A stretch of 6,234 bases of DNA, from NCBI GenBank assembly GCA_035406565.1, contig DAONLG010000085.1:1-6234 (forward strand). The letters run 5' to 3'. The stretch is from Soehngenia sp035406565. Its GTDB lineage: Bacteria > Bacillota > Clostridia > Tissierellales > Tissierellaceae. Shown piece after piece: positions 1-6,206 of the stretch. Every line of letters starts with the position of its first letter. Positions within the stretch are counted from its first letter, which is position 1. The notes beneath the pieces were generated by a model that made no database searches, was not told the DNA's origin, and saw nothing but the letters and a program-made list of their open reading frames with translations. A program made the position numbers and the translations under genes.

Positions 1-33
1 CCTGGACAAATCATATTAATCCCAGCTAAATAG
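1..33 (+). CDS. C-terminal tail of a probable LysM-domain protein (5' partial)
   Basis: Frame 1 reads PGQIILIPAK and then stops at TAG (31-33). The pattern 'PGQ-hydrophobic-hydrophobic-IP' is the typical last strand of a LysM peptidoglycan-binding domain, which usually ends in something like 'vGQ.L.IP'. The gene would therefore end in a LysM repeat, as many clostridial cell-wall and spore-coat proteins do. Only ten residues are visible, so nothing can be said about the rest of the protein. The other two forward frames also stop within the first 30 bases, but their residues resemble no family. The reading rests on one short motif and on the hairpin that follows 8 bases after the stop, which fits a gene end. 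Confidence 0.55.
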   Translation, partial: PGQIILIPAK

Positions 34-41
34 AAAATTAT

Positions 42-63
42 AGGCAGCCCAAATGGGCTGCCT
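42..63 (+). terminator. GC-rich hairpin after the LysM-tail gene
   Basis: Arms AGGCAGCCCA (42-51) and TGGGCTGCCT (54-63) are perfect inverted repeats. In practice this gives a 9-bp stem with an AAAT tetraloop. It lies 8 bases after the upstream stop codon and 28 bases before the cupin start, so it probably ends or attenuates the upstream transcript. The sequence after it on the + strand (AATAGATGTATAAAAT) has no real T-run, so termination may be incomplete. On the opposite strand the hairpin is followed by TATAATTTTC, but no leftward gene needs it. Confidence 0.6.
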
Positions 64-91
64 AATAGATGTATAAAATAGGAGGAGAAAT

Positions 92-439
92 ATGGTAAAA
101 CATTTTGATGATTTTGAAGTAGAGGTAGTACAAAATTTAAAAGATGGTAAAGGCTATGTGACAATCATTAGATTATTTGAAGAAGAAGATTTTTTAGGCA
201 AAGGAAAATTATTTGGAAAAGCTATTATCAAACCGGGAAATTCAATAGGCTATCATCAGCACAAAGGTGACCAAGAAGCATATTACATATTAGATGGTCA
301 TGCAATGTACAATGATAACGGAAAAGAAGTCTTTTTAGAACCTGGAGATCTTACTATATGTAAGCCCGGTGAATTTCATTCTATAGAAGCAATTGGAGAT
401 GAAGACTTAGAATTTTTAATGCTCATATTGTATGAATAA
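92..439 (+). CDS. Small single-domain cupin protein, metal-binding type
   Basis: This 115-residue protein is essentially one cupin beta-barrel. Motif 1 is complete: G49-x5-H55-x-H57-x4-E62-x6-G69. Motif 2 is PGD at 84-86 followed by PGEFH at 92-96, giving H96 as the fourth ligand. The usual metal ligands (two His, Glu, His) are therefore all present, although the Asn that often ends motif 2 is missing. There is no signal peptide or membrane segment, so it should be cytosolic. Stand-alone cupins of this size include sugar isomerases, small dioxygenases and ligand sensors, and nothing here selects one; function is unknown. The ATG is supported by AGGAGG at 80-85, six bases upstream. The gene converges on the opp operon and is not part of it. 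No convincing promoter of its own is visible, so it may depend on readthrough past the 42-63 hairpin. Confidence 0.88.
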   Translation: MVKHFDDFEVEVVQNLKDGKGYVTIIRLFEEEDFLGKGKLFGKAIIKPGNSIGYHQHKGDQEAYYILDGHAMYNDNGKEVFLEPGDLTICKPGEFHSIEAIGDEDLEFLMLILYE

Positions 440-483
440 AATAAACTCCCAACATTGGCACTTTGCCTAATTGGGAGTTTATT
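440..483. terminator. Bidirectional terminator between the cupin gene and oppF
   Basis: A perfect 13-bp inverted repeat, AATAAACTCCCAA (440-452) and TTGGGAGTTTATT (471-483), encloses an 18-base loop. The loop can form a second small stem (GGCA 457-460 with TGCC 464-467). The + strand continues into ATTATTTT and the - strand into TTATTCAT, so each direction has a T-rich tail. The hairpin begins directly after the cupin stop (437-439) and ends one base before the oppF stop (485-487), so it fills almost the whole gap and should end both convergent transcripts. Confidence 0.88.
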
Positions 484-484
484 A

Positions 485-1474
485 TTATTTTGTCATCGCT
501 GCAGTACCTGCCAGGATTTCTCCTGATCTATGGCAAGCGACAAAATGCTCAGGTCTTACTTCTTTGAATTCAGGGGTTACTTTTCTACATTCATCTATAG
601 CGTAGAAACATCTATCTGCAAATCTGCATCCTGGACCTGGATCTATAGGAGATGGCACATCTCCTTCAAGTATTATTCTCTTTCTAGACCTTTGAATTTC
701 TGGGTCAGGGATTGGGATTGCAGAGAGCAGTGCTTGTGTATATGGATGGATTGGGTGGTCATATAATTCTTCAGATTTAGAAAGTTCCATCATCATACCT
801 AAATACATTACACCAACTCTATCAGAAATATATCTTACCATGGATAAATCATGAGCAATAAAGAGGTAAGTCAATCCCATTTGAGTTTGTAGATTTTTAA
901 GTAAGTTAACTACTTGAGCTTGAATTGATACATCTAACGCTGATATAGGTTCGTCACAGACTATAAATTTAGGGTTTAAAGCTAAAGATCTAGCAACACC
1001 TATTCTCTGCCTTTGACCTCCTGAAAATTCATGAGGAAATCTCAGCGCATGCTCTTCATTTAAACCTACTAATTGTAGTAGCTCATAGACTCTTTCTCTT
1101 CTTTGCTTTTCTGATTTATAAATACCATGAATTTCAAGAGGTTCTGCAATTATCTCTTCCACTGTCATACGAGGATTAAGTGACGCATAGGGATCTTGAA
1201 ATATCATTTGTATATTTCTTCTTACTGGTTTCATACTATGTCGTGGAATCTTGTAAATATCCTGACCTTCAAAGAACAATTCTCCACCAGTTGGTTCATA
1301 AAGCCTTATTATAGTTCTGCCAGCAGTTGTCTTTCCACAACCTGATTCACCAACTAAACCAAGGGTTTCTCCTTTGTATATGTCAAAGCTTATGTCATCT
1401 ACTGCTTTTAAAGTTCCACCACTTACATTAAAGTATTTTTTTATGTTTCTTGCTGATAAGATAGGCTCTGCCAT
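485..1474 (-). CDS. oppF: Oligopeptide ABC transporter ATP-binding protein OppF
   Basis: One of the two cytoplasmic ATPases that drive peptide import. All ABC motifs are intact: Walker A GESGCGKT (42-49), Q-loop Gln93 in FQDPYASLNP, signature FSGGQRQR (150-157), Walker B with Asp174-Glu175, D-loop SALD (178-181) and H-loop His208. The C-terminal oligopeptide-transporter extension begins near HPYTQALLSAIP (243-254). It carries Cys283, Cys289, Cys296 and Cys314, a spacing seen in Opp/Dpp ATPases reported to bind a [4Fe-4S] cluster. At 329 residues it has the usual family length. FSGGQ and the terminal position support OppF rather than OppD. The ATG overlaps the oppD stop by one base (TAATG, 1472-1476), with AAGGGAG at 1484-1490 as ribosome binding site, so translation is probably coupled to oppD. 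Dipeptide (DppF) naming cannot be excluded. Confidence 0.93.
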   Translation of the reverse strand: MAEPILSARNIKKYFNVSGGTLKAVDDISFDIYKGETLGLVGESGCGKTTAGRTIIRLYEPTGGELFFEGQDIYKIPRHSMKPVRRNIQMIFQDPYASLNPRMTVEEIIAEPLEIHGIYKSEKQRRERVYELLQLVGLNEEHALRFPHEFSGGQRQRIGVARSLALNPKFIVCDEPISALDVSIQAQVVNLLKNLQTQMGLTYLFIAHDLSMVRYISDRVGVMYLGMMMELSKSEELYDHPIHPYTQALLSAIPIPDPEIQRSRKRIILEGDVPSPIDPGPGCRFADRCFYAIDECRKVTPEFKEVRPEHFVACHRSGEILAGTAAMTK

Positions 1475-2481
1475 TATTCTACACTCCCTTCACGTCGTAC
1501 ATCAACAGCTAATGGGTGATTTAGCCAACATCTGCTGTAATGTTCTTCATTGTGGTATTCTGGGTTTGGCATATGGTCTTTGCATACTTTCATAGCGTAA
1601 TCACATCTATCAAAGAACGCACACCCTTTAGGTGGAATGTACAAATCTGGTGGAGTGCCCTCAATATAATGTAAGCTTTCATCACGTTTCATATTCAATC
1701 TAGGAACACTTGCCAACAATTTTATAGTGTAAGGATGCATTGGATTTTTAAATATGTCATTTACACTACCTTGTTCAACTATTTGACCAGCATACATGAC
1801 TATTACTTTGTCGCTCATATCTGCAACAACACCTAAGTCGTGTGTAATTAATATAATAGACATGTTTAGCTTATCTTGTAGTTCTTTCATTAAATCCAAA
1901 ATTTGTGCCTGTACAGTAACATCTAGAGCTGTGGTTGGCTCATCGGCAATTAAAAGCTCTGGATTTGCTACCATTGCTAGAGCGATCATTACTCTCTGTC
2001 TCATACCGCCAGAAAATTCATGAGGATACTGATTAACTCTTTTTTCTGGCTGTGGCACTGCAACTAGTTTCAACATTTCAATTGCTTTCTTATGAGCTTC
2101 ATTTTTTGATAATTTTTGGTGTTTTATAAGTCCTTCAACGATTTGTTTTCCGATTTTCATTGTTGGGTTCAAGGAAGTCATAGGATCTTGAAATACCATT
2201 GAAATTTTGCTGCCTCTTATGTCTTGCATCTCTTTTTCGGTTTTAGTTACTATATCTTCACCTTTGAAAAGGATTTGTCCGCCTTTATAGAATGCTGGGG
2301 GCATAGGCAACAGTTGCATAATTGAACTTGCGGTAACGCTCTTGCCACAACCTGATTCGCCTACTATTGCTACTGTTTCTTTTTTCCCAACAGTGAAACT
2401 TATATCTCTAACAGCCTCAACTTCACCAAAGAAGGTCTTAAAGGAGACTTGTAAGTTTTTAACTTCTAGTATATTTTCCAT
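1474..2481 (-). CDS. oppD: Oligopeptide ABC transporter ATP-binding protein OppD
   Basis: The partner ATPase of OppF, 335 residues. Motifs in order: Walker A GESGCGKS (41-48), Q-loop Gln98 in FQDPMTSLNP, signature FSGGMRQR (156-163), Walker B with Asp180-Glu181, D-loop TALD (184-187) and H-loop His214. The SGGM form of the signature, with Met in place of Gln, is normal for OppD/DppD and separates it from OppF. The C-terminal extension has HPYTIKLLASVP (249-260) and then Cys287, Cys293, Cys300 and Cys318, spaced exactly as in OppF. The start lies 11 bases after the oppC stop. Its strong ribosome binding site AGGAGGGGG (about 2486-2494) overlaps the oppC TAG codon, which supports this ATG. No truncation or motif loss is seen. 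The substrate range is set by OppA and the channel, so oligopeptide versus dipeptide is inferred from gene order. Confidence 0.93.
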   Translation of the reverse strand: MENILEVKNLQVSFKTFFGEVEAVRDISFTVGKKETVAIVGESGCGKSVTASSIMQLLPMPPAFYKGGQILFKGEDIVTKTEKEMQDIRGSKISMVFQDPMTSLNPTMKIGKQIVEGLIKHQKLSKNEAHKKAIEMLKLVAVPQPEKRVNQYPHEFSGGMRQRVMIALAMVANPELLIADEPTTALDVTVQAQILDLMKELQDKLNMSIILITHDLGVVADMSDKVIVMYAGQIVEQGSVNDIFKNPMHPYTIKLLASVPRLNMKRDESLHYIEGTPPDLYIPPKGCAFFDRCDYAMKVCKDHMPNPEYHNEEHYSRCWLNHPLAVDVRREGSVE

Positions 2482-2492
2482 TTTTCCCCCTC

Positions 2493-3428
2493 CTATTTCC
2501 TTAGCCTTGGATCTAATGCATCTCTAAGTCCATCTCCCAAAACATTGAAAGAGAACATGATTAAAGATATCAAAAGTGCAGGGAATATAATTTGATAAGT
2601 AAGTCCTACTGCCATTCCTGCTAAACCATCATTTGCCAAGGTTCCAAGACTTGATTTAGGAGCTTGTAAACCTAGACCTAAAAATCCTAAAGTTGCTTCT
2701 GCAAATATTGCCCTTGGGATAGTAAGAGTGACATTTACTAGTATTGGGCCAAGGGTATTTGGAATTATGTGCTTTCTTAATATCCAACCCTGATCAGCTC
2801 CAAGCGATTCAGAAGCAAGGGAATACTCAGCTTCTTTTAATTGGAGTACTTGGCCTCTTACGAGTATCGCCATAGGTACCCAGTCTGTGATAGTCATAGC
2901 TAGTATAATTACAAACAATGATGTACCAGAGCCTTGACTTGAAAACACTACAGACATCAAAATAACAACTAACAAATAAGGTATACTGTATATTACTTCT
3001 GCAATACGCATCATGATAGAGTCAACTCTTCTACTTGAAACTCCAGCAATACCACCATATAATATACCGATTGTAAAATCTATTGCTGCAGCTAGAATTC
3101 CTATTAAAAGAGAATATCTTGCTCCGTACCATGTTCTAGTAAAAAGGTCTCTACCTAATTCATCTGTTCCAAACCAAAATTCTGAATTCGGCTTGACATT
3201 TATGTTTGAATAGTCTTGCTCATAATAAGTGTATCCACTTATCATTGGTCCTATAATCGCCATGATTGTTATGAGAATTATCAATGTCAAACCAACCATA
3301 GCTAGTTTATTTTGCTTTAATCTCCTCCAAACATCTGGCCAGTATTTTATACTGGGACGCCTGATTTTCTCAGCATTTCTCTGTTCTTCTGAAGCTCTTT
3401 CGAACATCTCTTTAGTAAGTTCAGTCAT
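2493..3428 (-). CDS. oppC: Oligopeptide ABC transporter permease OppC
   Basis: One half of the membrane channel, 311 residues. A charged cytosolic N-terminus (1-41) leads into a first membrane helix (about 42-66), the N-terminal segment typical of OppC/DppC. The family hallmark FGTDELGRD (86-94), followed by GARYSLLIG (102-110), opens the transporter domain. Further hydrophobic helices lie near 107-130, 142-163, 170-190, 229-253 and 276-298. The EAA loop that docks on the ATPase is at 201-224 (ASESLG then KHIIPN). EATLGFLGLG (244-253) and the C-terminal LGDGLRDALDPRLRK (297-311) are also standard. The ATG overlaps the oppB stop by one base (TAATG, 3426-3430), with GAGGAGGGA at 3434-3442 inside oppB as ribosome binding site, so it is probably translationally coupled to oppB, its channel partner. 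Confidence 0.93.
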   Translation of the reverse strand: MTELTKEMFERASEEQRNAEKIRRPSIKYWPDVWRRLKQNKLAMVGLTLIILITIMAIIGPMISGYTYYEQDYSNINVKPNSEFWFGTDELGRDLFTRTWYGARYSLLIGILAAAIDFTIGILYGGIAGVSSRRVDSIMMRIAEVIYSIPYLLVVILMSVVFSSQGSGTSLFVIILAMTITDWVPMAILVRGQVLQLKEAEYSLASESLGADQGWILRKHIIPNTLGPILVNVTLTIPRAIFAEATLGFLGLGLQAPKSSLGTLANDGLAGMAVGLTYQIIFPALLISLIMFSFNVLGDGLRDALDPRLRK

Positions 3429-4357
3429 TAATGTCCCTCCTCAGTAAGTCTAATTCTTGGGTCAACAAGCATATACGTGATGTCTACTAATAATAGCATT
3501 AAAATTAGTATAAGTGCATAGAATACAGTAGTTCCCATTATAAGAGTGTAGTCTCTGTTTCCGATTGACTTAACAAAGAACATTCCTAAACCAGGGATAC
3601 CGAATATTTTTTCTATAACAAAGCTTCCTACCAAAAGATTAGATATCGTGATACCTAAAACTGAAACAACAGGAAGTATTGCATTTCTTACAGCATGCTT
3701 CATTATAACAGCAAATTTTGTAAGACCTTTAGACTTTGCAGTCTTGATGTAGTCTTGATTTAATACTTCAAGCATGCTAGAGCGCATAAGTCTTGCCATT
3801 GTAGCAAGTGGCATAAGTCCTAGGGCGAATGATGGCAAAATAGTATGTTTAAATTCTCCCCAGCCCCCGATAGGAAAGAAACCTATATTTTTGGCCACAA
3901 ACTGTATTAAAAATGTTCCCATTACAAAGCTTGGTACTGATATACCTATTATAGCTACAATCATCGATATGTAGTCTGGAATTTTATTTTGATATAGAGC
4001 TGCCATAGCTCCAAGCGCAGGTCCAAATACTAAAGCAAACACTAGTGCTTGGGCACCTAATCTAGCTGAAACAGGGAAGCCTCTTTCAATCATGTCATTT
4101 ACAGTTTCAACTCGAGATTTCATGCTGTCTCCAAAGTCTCCTCTTATTAGATTTCCAAGATAGATTAAATACTGTTGATATAGTGGTTTATCAAGTCCAT
4201 ATTTCTTCTGAAGATTTTCATATACAACTGGTGGCATTTTCCCCTCTTTTGCAAAAGGATTACCTGGTATAGCATGCATCAGAAAGAAAGTTATTGTTAC
4301 GATAGCCCATAATGTTATGATTGACATAACAAATCTTTTGAGCAAGTATTTTTTCAT
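3428..4357 (-). CDS. oppB: Oligopeptide ABC transporter permease OppB
   Basis: The other half of the channel, 309 residues. Helix 1 (about 9-30) is followed by the extracytoplasmic segment with AIPGNPF (29-35), KYGLDKPLYQQYLIYL (52-67) and the conserved GDFGDS (73-78), all typical of OppB/DppB/NikB permeases. Other hydrophobic stretches lie near 99-121, 131-155, 172-190, 226-248 and 275-298. The EAA loop that contacts the ATPase is DYIKTAKSKG (202-211) through HAVRNAILP (221-229). EKIFGIPGLG (249-258) and VDPRIR (298-303) near the C-terminus are family landmarks. The start is supported by AAAGGAG at 4365-4371, seven bases upstream. The gap to oppA is 89 bases and holds a hairpin, so OppB may be made at a lower level than OppA. 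Confidence 0.93.
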   Translation of the reverse strand: MKKYLLKRFVMSIITLWAIVTITFFLMHAIPGNPFAKEGKMPPVVYENLQKKYGLDKPLYQQYLIYLGNLIRGDFGDSMKSRVETVNDMIERGFPVSARLGAQALVFALVFGPALGAMAALYQNKIPDYISMIVAIIGISVPSFVMGTFLIQFVAKNIGFFPIGGWGEFKHTILPSFALGLMPLATMARLMRSSMLEVLNQDYIKTAKSKGLTKFAVIMKHAVRNAILPVVSVLGITISNLLVGSFVIEKIFGIPGLGMFFVKSIGNRDYTLIMGTTVFYALILILMLLLVDITYMLVDPRIRLTEEGH

Positions 4358-4383
4358 GGTTTAGCTCCTTTCATATATTTTAA

Positions 4384-4423
4384 TAAGAGAAAACCAGAGA
4401 GATTAACTCCCGATTTTCTCTTA
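4384..4423 (-). terminator. Intercistronic hairpin between oppA and oppB (attenuator or 3' stabiliser)
   Basis: The arms TAAGAGAAAA and TTTTCTCTTA (4384-4393 and 4414-4423) are perfect 10-bp inverted repeats. In the leftward transcript the 20-base loop can form an inner stem: GGGAG (4411-4407) with CUCUC (4401-4397), including one G-U pair, around UUAAU. The hairpin lies 23 bases after the oppA stop and 12 bases before the oppB ribosome binding site. The outer stem is AU-rich and is followed by TTAAAATATATG rather than a solid T-run, so it would be a leaky terminator at best. Such hairpins after binding-protein genes often raise their mRNA level relative to the permease genes. The structure is seen in the sequence; its role is inferred. 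Confidence 0.6.
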
Positions 4424-4446
4424 AAAAATATAATATTTCTGACAAA

Positions 4447-6111
4447 TTATTTATTTATATCAGCGTATGTGATTGTAGGATAATTGATAGGAATTTTGTA
4501 TACTCCAGTAACATATGGTTTTACAGCATATGGTTGAGTGTAGAAATATACAGGAACAATTGGAACATCTTCCATCAATATTTTTTCTGCTTTTCTCATA
4601 GCGTCGAATCTAACTTTTTGATCAGCTGTGCCCTTTGCAATGTCGATTAATTTATCATATTCTGGATTGCTGTAGTTAGCATCGTTGAAAGGTCCATCAG
4701 TATACCATAGATCTAGCATTGTCATTGGATCGCTGTAGTCGCCAATCCAACCAGCTCTTGATATATCATAATCTCCAGCTTTTTCTCTATCTAGTTTTAC
4801 TTGGAATTCAACATTTTCCAACCCAACTTCAAGCCCTAAATTTGTTCTCCACATTTCTTGAGCAGCTTGAGCGATTTTTTTGTGAGCTTCTGAAGTATTA
4901 TATAGTAGAACAAAGCCTTGTGCGTTGAAATCTTCAACAGTCATGCCTTCTTCAGCTAGACCTTCAGCAAGAAGTGCTTTAGCTTTTTCAAGATCATATC
5001 CAATGAAGTCGCCAGTTGTCTTTCTATAGTCTTCACCATTTTCATCTAATAATCCTGGAGGTACAATTCCGGTTGCTGGGATTTGTCCACCTTGAGCTAT
5101 CTTATCAACGATAGTTTGTCTGTCGAGAGCATATACTAATGCTTGTCTTACTTTTTTGTTGTTAAAAGGTTTCTTGTCGTTATTTAAGTTGTAATAGTAT
5201 GTCCCAACTTCTGGTCCTATTTGAAGTTCTGGATTGTTTTCTGCTTTAAGTTGAGCTACTACTGCTTGAGGAAGAGTTACTAAGATATCATATTCTCCGC
5301 CTTCATATTTTTGCCATGCAGTGTTTTCATCTTCTATTATATCAAAGTCAATTCCGTCTAATTTTATATTGTCTTTGTCGTAGTAATTTTCGTTTTTAGC
5401 TAATGTAATCTTTGCATTGTGTTCCCAAGATTTTAGTTTAAAAGCTCCATTTGATACATAAGTTGATGGATCTTTTGCCCAGTCTGGGTTAGCTTCTGCT
5501 ACTGCTTTATTTACTGGATAATAAGTGTAAAATGCGCAAAGGTCTAAGAAATATGCAGTAGGAGCTTCGAGTGTTACCTCTAGGGTCTTGTCATCAAGAG
5601 CTTTAACAGCTACTTCATCTACTGTACCCTCTCCAGAGTTATATTTTTCTGCTCCTTTGATGTAGTACAATTGATATGCATAGTCTGCTGCTAATTCAGG
5701 ATCAAGAGCTCTTTTCCATGCAAATTCAAAATCTTGTGCAGTTACAGGATCTCCATTTGACCATTTAATGTCATCTCTAAGAGTGAATGTGTAAGTCAAA
5801 TTGTCCTCTGACAAAGTGTACTCTTTTGCCATACCTGGAATAATTTGTCCTGTTGAATCATGTTTCATGAGTCCTTCAAACAAATTATTTAATATCCATG
5901 ACTCATGGGTACCTTGTGCAAGTGCTGGATCTAATGAACCAGGTTCACTTGAGTTGTTAGTGCGAAGTATTTTTTCGCCTGTTTGCTCTTCGCCTGTAGT
6001 TGGTTCTTCAGGTTCAGTTGTAGGAGTTTCGTTATCAGAACTACATGCTGATACAAATACTGAAACAACTAGAAGCAAACTTAGCAAAATCAAAAGTTTT
6101 TTGCTCTTCAT
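4447..6111 (-). CDS. oppA: Oligopeptide-binding lipoprotein OppA (family 5 solute-binding protein)
   Basis: The extracellular receptor of the importer, 554 residues, the usual length for OppA. A lysine-rich start and hydrophobic core (6-20) end in the lipobox VSAC (20-23), so Cys23 is the predicted lipid anchor. A Thr/Glu/Pro-rich spacer (about 24-46) links it to the binding domain. Family 5 landmarks follow: SLDPALAQGTHES (59-71), KWSNGDPVTAQDF (116-128), VSNGAFKLKSW (219-229), PFNNKKVRQALVYALDR (315-331) and SRAGWIGDYSDP (451-462). In that last motif Asp458 aligns by eye with the Escherichia coli OppA Asp that binds the peptide amino group, which favours peptide over nickel or sugar ligands. 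The start is supported by AAAGGGGG at 6119-6126, seven bases upstream, and by the promoter at 6152-6180. It leads the operon. The peptide length preference cannot be read from sequence alone. Confidence 0.9.
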   Translation of the reverse strand: MKSKKLLILLSLLLVVSVFVSACSSDNETPTTEPEEPTTGEEQTGEKILRTNNSSEPGSLDPALAQGTHESWILNNLFEGLMKHDSTGQIIPGMAKEYTLSEDNLTYTFTLRDDIKWSNGDPVTAQDFEFAWKRALDPELAADYAYQLYYIKGAEKYNSGEGTVDEVAVKALDDKTLEVTLEAPTAYFLDLCAFYTYYPVNKAVAEANPDWAKDPSTYVSNGAFKLKSWEHNAKITLAKNENYYDKDNIKLDGIDFDIIEDENTAWQKYEGGEYDILVTLPQAVVAQLKAENNPELQIGPEVGTYYYNLNNDKKPFNNKKVRQALVYALDRQTIVDKIAQGGQIPATGIVPPGLLDENGEDYRKTTGDFIGYDLEKAKALLAEGLAEEGMTVEDFNAQGFVLLYNTSEAHKKIAQAAQEMWRTNLGLEVGLENVEFQVKLDREKAGDYDISRAGWIGDYSDPMTMLDLWYTDGPFNDANYSNPEYDKLIDIAKGTADQKVRFDAMRKAEKILMEDVPIVPVYFYTQPYAVKPYVTGVYKIPINYPTITYADINK

Positions 6112-6151
6112 ATGTTTTCCCCCTTTATTAAAATTGCTCTACGACAACTTT

Positions 6152-6180
6152 AGTTTAACATTATTTTAATATTTTGACAA
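6152..6180 (-). promoter_or_regulatory. Extended -10 vegetative-type promoter of the opp operon
   Basis: On the leftward strand, TTGTCA (6180-6175, five of six matches to TTGACA) is followed after exactly 17 bases by TAAACT (6157-6152, four of six matches to TATAAT). A TG one base upstream of the -10 (6160-6159) makes it an extended -10 promoter. Transcription would start near 6145, giving a leader of about 34 bases with the ribosome binding site near its end. No leader peptide or riboswitch-like structure fits in that leader. It is the only good promoter seen for the five genes. Confidence 0.72.
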
Positions 6181-6203
6181 GAGGCAATATGTGGCCATAT
6201 TTT
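6174..6203 (+). promoter_or_regulatory. Possible divergent rightward promoter leaving the window
   Basis: A perfect TTGACA lies at 6174-6179 on the + strand, overlapping the oppA -35 on the other strand. Weak -10 candidates follow: CATATT at 6196-6201 (16-base spacer) or TATTTT at 6198-6203 (18-base spacer), each four of six matches. If real, it would drive a gene right of the window, with the 6183-6206 palindrome covering its spacer and -10. The perfect hexamer may simply be a by-product of the near-symmetry of TTGTCAA/TTGACAA in AT-rich DNA. Confidence 0.22.
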
Positions 6204-6206
6204 GCC
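6183..6206. promoter_or_regulatory. 24-bp imperfect palindrome, candidate operator of opp
   Basis: The + strand reads GGCAATATGTGG then CCATATTTTGCC, two 12-base half-sites that match as inverted repeats at 10 of 12 positions around a central GGCC. The dyad ends two bases upstream of the oppA -35 element. That position suits an activator touching RNA polymerase, or a repressor acting on both this promoter and a possible divergent one. It does not match the CodY, CcpA or GlnR consensus by eye. The symmetry is visible in the sequence; the role of a protein site is inferred. Confidence 0.5.

Noticed and set aside
72..77. TATAAA as a -10 element for the cupin gene
   Set aside because: A transcript from here would begin at or after the ribosome binding site (80-85), and no -35 lies at the right distance.
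1330..2370. Near-identical short stretches in oppF and oppD (around 1338-1358 and 2344-2363, and around 1021-1035 and 2010-2026)
   Set aside because: These are the Walker A and signature-motif codons of two paralogous ATPases, not a mobile or regulatory repeat.
530..2527. Several + strand open frames of 61-78 codons opposite oppF and oppD (530-766, 1374-1595, 1796-2023, 2342-2527)
   Set aside because: All are antisense to well-conserved ATPase motifs, lack family resemblance and have no convincing translation signals.
4417..4445. Possible second promoter between oppA and oppB, with TTGTCA at 4445-4440 on the leftward strand
   Set aside because: At a 17-base spacing the -10 position reads AAGAGA, which is not promoter-like, and the AT-rich stretch before it is too close.
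5801..6169. 122-codon open frame on the + strand, opposite the start of oppA
   Set aside because: It begins with TTG, has no good ribosome binding site, resembles no family, and lies antisense to the signal peptide and N-terminal domain of a clear OppA. It is a shadow of that gene.
6166..6180. Possible CodY box overlapping the oppA -35 region
   Set aside because: The best alignment to AATTTTCWGAAAATT has about five mismatches of 15, no better than expected in AT-rich DNA.
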